This document shows, piece after piece, positions 62,934 through 64,000 of a stretch of 64,000 nucleotides of DNA (position 1 is the first letter of the stretch; every line of letters starts with the position of its first letter). The stretch lies in the NCBI RefSeq assembly GCF_023227905.1, contig NZ_JALOCF010000007.1, positions 54,063-118,062 on the forward strand, given 5' to 3'. The notes below the pieces were generated by a model that had not been told where the DNA came from, did no database searches, and saw only the letters and a program-made list of their open reading frames with translations. The DNA comes from Methylobacter sp. (lineage in GTDB: Bacteria; Pseudomonadota; Gammaproteobacteria; Methylococcales; Methylomonadaceae). A program made the position numbers and the translations under genes.

Positions 62934-64000
62934 ATGTCCACTCCCGATCTTATCAAGCAACTTACCCACCAGTTACCCCATTGTCTTAACCAGGACAGGC
63001 ATGCATTAAAACGGCAATTAGACCGCTGCCGCAGCAAAAAGTCAGTGGAAGAATTGAGCGCACTGGCAAGCCGCATTGAAAGATCGGTTGCAGCCAGGAA
63101 CAAGCGCCTCGCCAGTATTCCTGTGCTGACATTTCCCGATTTGCCGGTCACCGGCAAAAAAGACGATATCGCCAAGCTGATACAGGCTTACCAGGTAGTT
63201 ATTGTCTGTGGCGAAACCGGCTCCGGCAAGACCACGCAGTTGCCCAAGATTTGCCTGTCGCTAGGCCGGGGATCGGCAGGGTTTATCGGCCACACCCAGC
63301 CCCGGCGAATTGCCGCGCGCACCGTTGCTGACCGCATCGCGGAAGAGCTTGGCGAACCAATCGGCAAATCGGTCGGTTACAAAATCCGTTTTAACGATAA
63401 AACCCATGCGGATTCATTAGTTAAGCTGATGACCGACGGTATTTTGCTGGCCGAATCGCAAAACGATCCTTACCTGAACCAATACGACACCATCATTATC
63501 GATGAAGCGCATGAGCGCAGCTTGAACATCGATTTTCTGATCGGTTATATGAAATGGCTGTTGCCCAAACGGCCCGATTTAAAGCTGATCATTACTTCGG
63601 CAACTATCGATACGGAGCGCTTTTCCGATCATTTCAACAAGGCGCCGATTATCGAAGTTTCCGGGCGGACTTATCCGGTGGACGTGCGTTACCGTCCAAT
63701 CGTTCCGAAGGAAGAAGCGGACGGCGAAAAAGCAACGGACGAGACTGGCGACGAACTGCAAAACGCGATACTCGATGCGGTTGACGAGCTTTACCGTGAC
63801 TTGCGCGGCGACATCCTGATTTTTCTCAGCGGCGAGCGGGAAATCAGGGAAACGACCGATTCCTTAAAAAAACACCATCCGACCCAGTATGAAATCCTGC
63901 CGCTGTATTCGAAACTTAGCGTCAGCGAGCAGGAGCGGGTGTTCAAACCCAAAGGCGGCAAGCTGCGCATCGTGCTGGCGACCAACGTCGCGGAAACCTC
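62934..64000 (+). CDS. hrpA: ATP-dependent RNA helicase HrpA, N-terminal part (3' end outside window)
   Basis: Open from the ATG at 62934 (MSTPDLIKQLTHQLPHC) to the end, about 355 codons. Motifs of DEAH helicases are visible: CGETGSGKTTQLPKI (Walker A), TQPRRIAARTVA, DEAHERSLNIDF (DEAH box) and ITSATIDTERFS (motif III), then VSGRTYPVDVRYRP. The protein runs past the window, as expected for a family of about 1,300 residues. No strong ribosome site was found. Involved in mRNA processing and ribosome rescue in E. coli. Confidence 0.93.
   Translation, partial: MSTPDLIKQLTHQLPHCLNQDRHALKRQLDRCRSKKSVEELSALASRIERSVAARNKRLASIPVLTFPDLPVTGKKDDIAKLIQAYQVVIVCGETGSGKTTQLPKICLSLGRGSAGFIGHTQPRRIAARTVADRIAEELGEPIGKSVGYKIRFNDKTHADSLVKLMTDGILLAESQNDPYLNQYDTIIIDEAHERSLNIDFLIGYMKWLLPKRPDLKLIITSATIDTERFSDHFNKAPIIEVSGRTYPVDVRYRPIVPKEEADGEKATDETGDELQNAILDAVDELYRDLRGDILIFLSGEREIRETTDSLKKHHPTQYEILPLYSKLSVSEQERVFKPKGGKLRIVLATNVAET

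Overview
The window reads as chromosomal DNA from a gammaproteobacterium, most likely a methanotroph of the order Methylococcales. The evidence is a periplasmic MxaD-like SRPBCC protein paired with a YVTN beta-propeller (both typical of methanol-oxidation gene sets), a pabB next to an amino-acid-kinase gene resembling those used for tetrahydromethanopterin-type cofactors, a complete Na+-NQR operon, and the classical gammaproteobacterial order fMet tRNA-rimP-nusA-infB-rbfA-truB-rpsO-pnp. No rRNA, phage, transposase or CRISPR array was seen. The species assignment is inference; no marker in the window fixes it.

Layout. 1-2.7 kb: end of surA, a stand-alone DbpA-type RNA-binding domain protein, a glyoxalase-II-like hydrolase and rnd. 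2.9-7.8 kb: MxaD-like protein, YVTN propeller, pabB, amino acid kinase and a BASS-type transporter, interrupted by palindromic repeats. 7.8-10.3 kb (minus): an overlapping pair, an M14/aspartoacylase-like protein and a GCS2-type ligase. 10.3-15.1 kb: repeat-rich intergenic DNA, a small secreted protein, a lipoprotein and uvrA. 15.2-20.7 kb: small membrane protein, YajR-like MFS carrier, ssb and two overlapping GTPase genes. 20.8-26.1 kb (minus): a PAS-GGDEF-EAL protein and a CheB-CheR-PAS fusion. 26.5-33.2 kb: nqrABCDEF, nqrM and a CBS-domain protein. 33.3-43.7 kb: sbcB, initiator tRNA and the translation/RNA operon. 43.8-44.9 kb: M23 peptidase and a hypothetical protein.

The most unusual stretch is 45.4-54.5 kb. 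Six co-directional genes encode an alpha/beta hydrolase with Cys at the nucleophile position, an acetoacetate-decarboxylase-family protein, a patatin-like lipase, a cholesterol-oxidase-like GMC oxidoreductase with a four-Cys motif, a calcineurin-like phosphoesterase and a CHAT-domain (caspase-like) protein. The first four look like a lipid or sterol modification set. The last two are separated from each other by one base and resemble a signalling or effector pair. A perfect 14-bp palindrome lies just upstream of the first gene. This is the best candidate here for an undescribed system; its unity and function are inference.

From 54.7 kb to the end are ispG, a second phosphoesterase, a minus-strand run of small enzymes (VOC, SRPBCC, SnoaL-like, YcaC-like, aquaporin), DUF4186 and DUF434 proteins, a SprA-related HExxH protein and the start of hrpA. 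Two families of short palindromic dispersed repeats (three copies each) and one larger element with 22-bp terminal inverted repeats lie in intergenic DNA and in the 5' regions of some genes.
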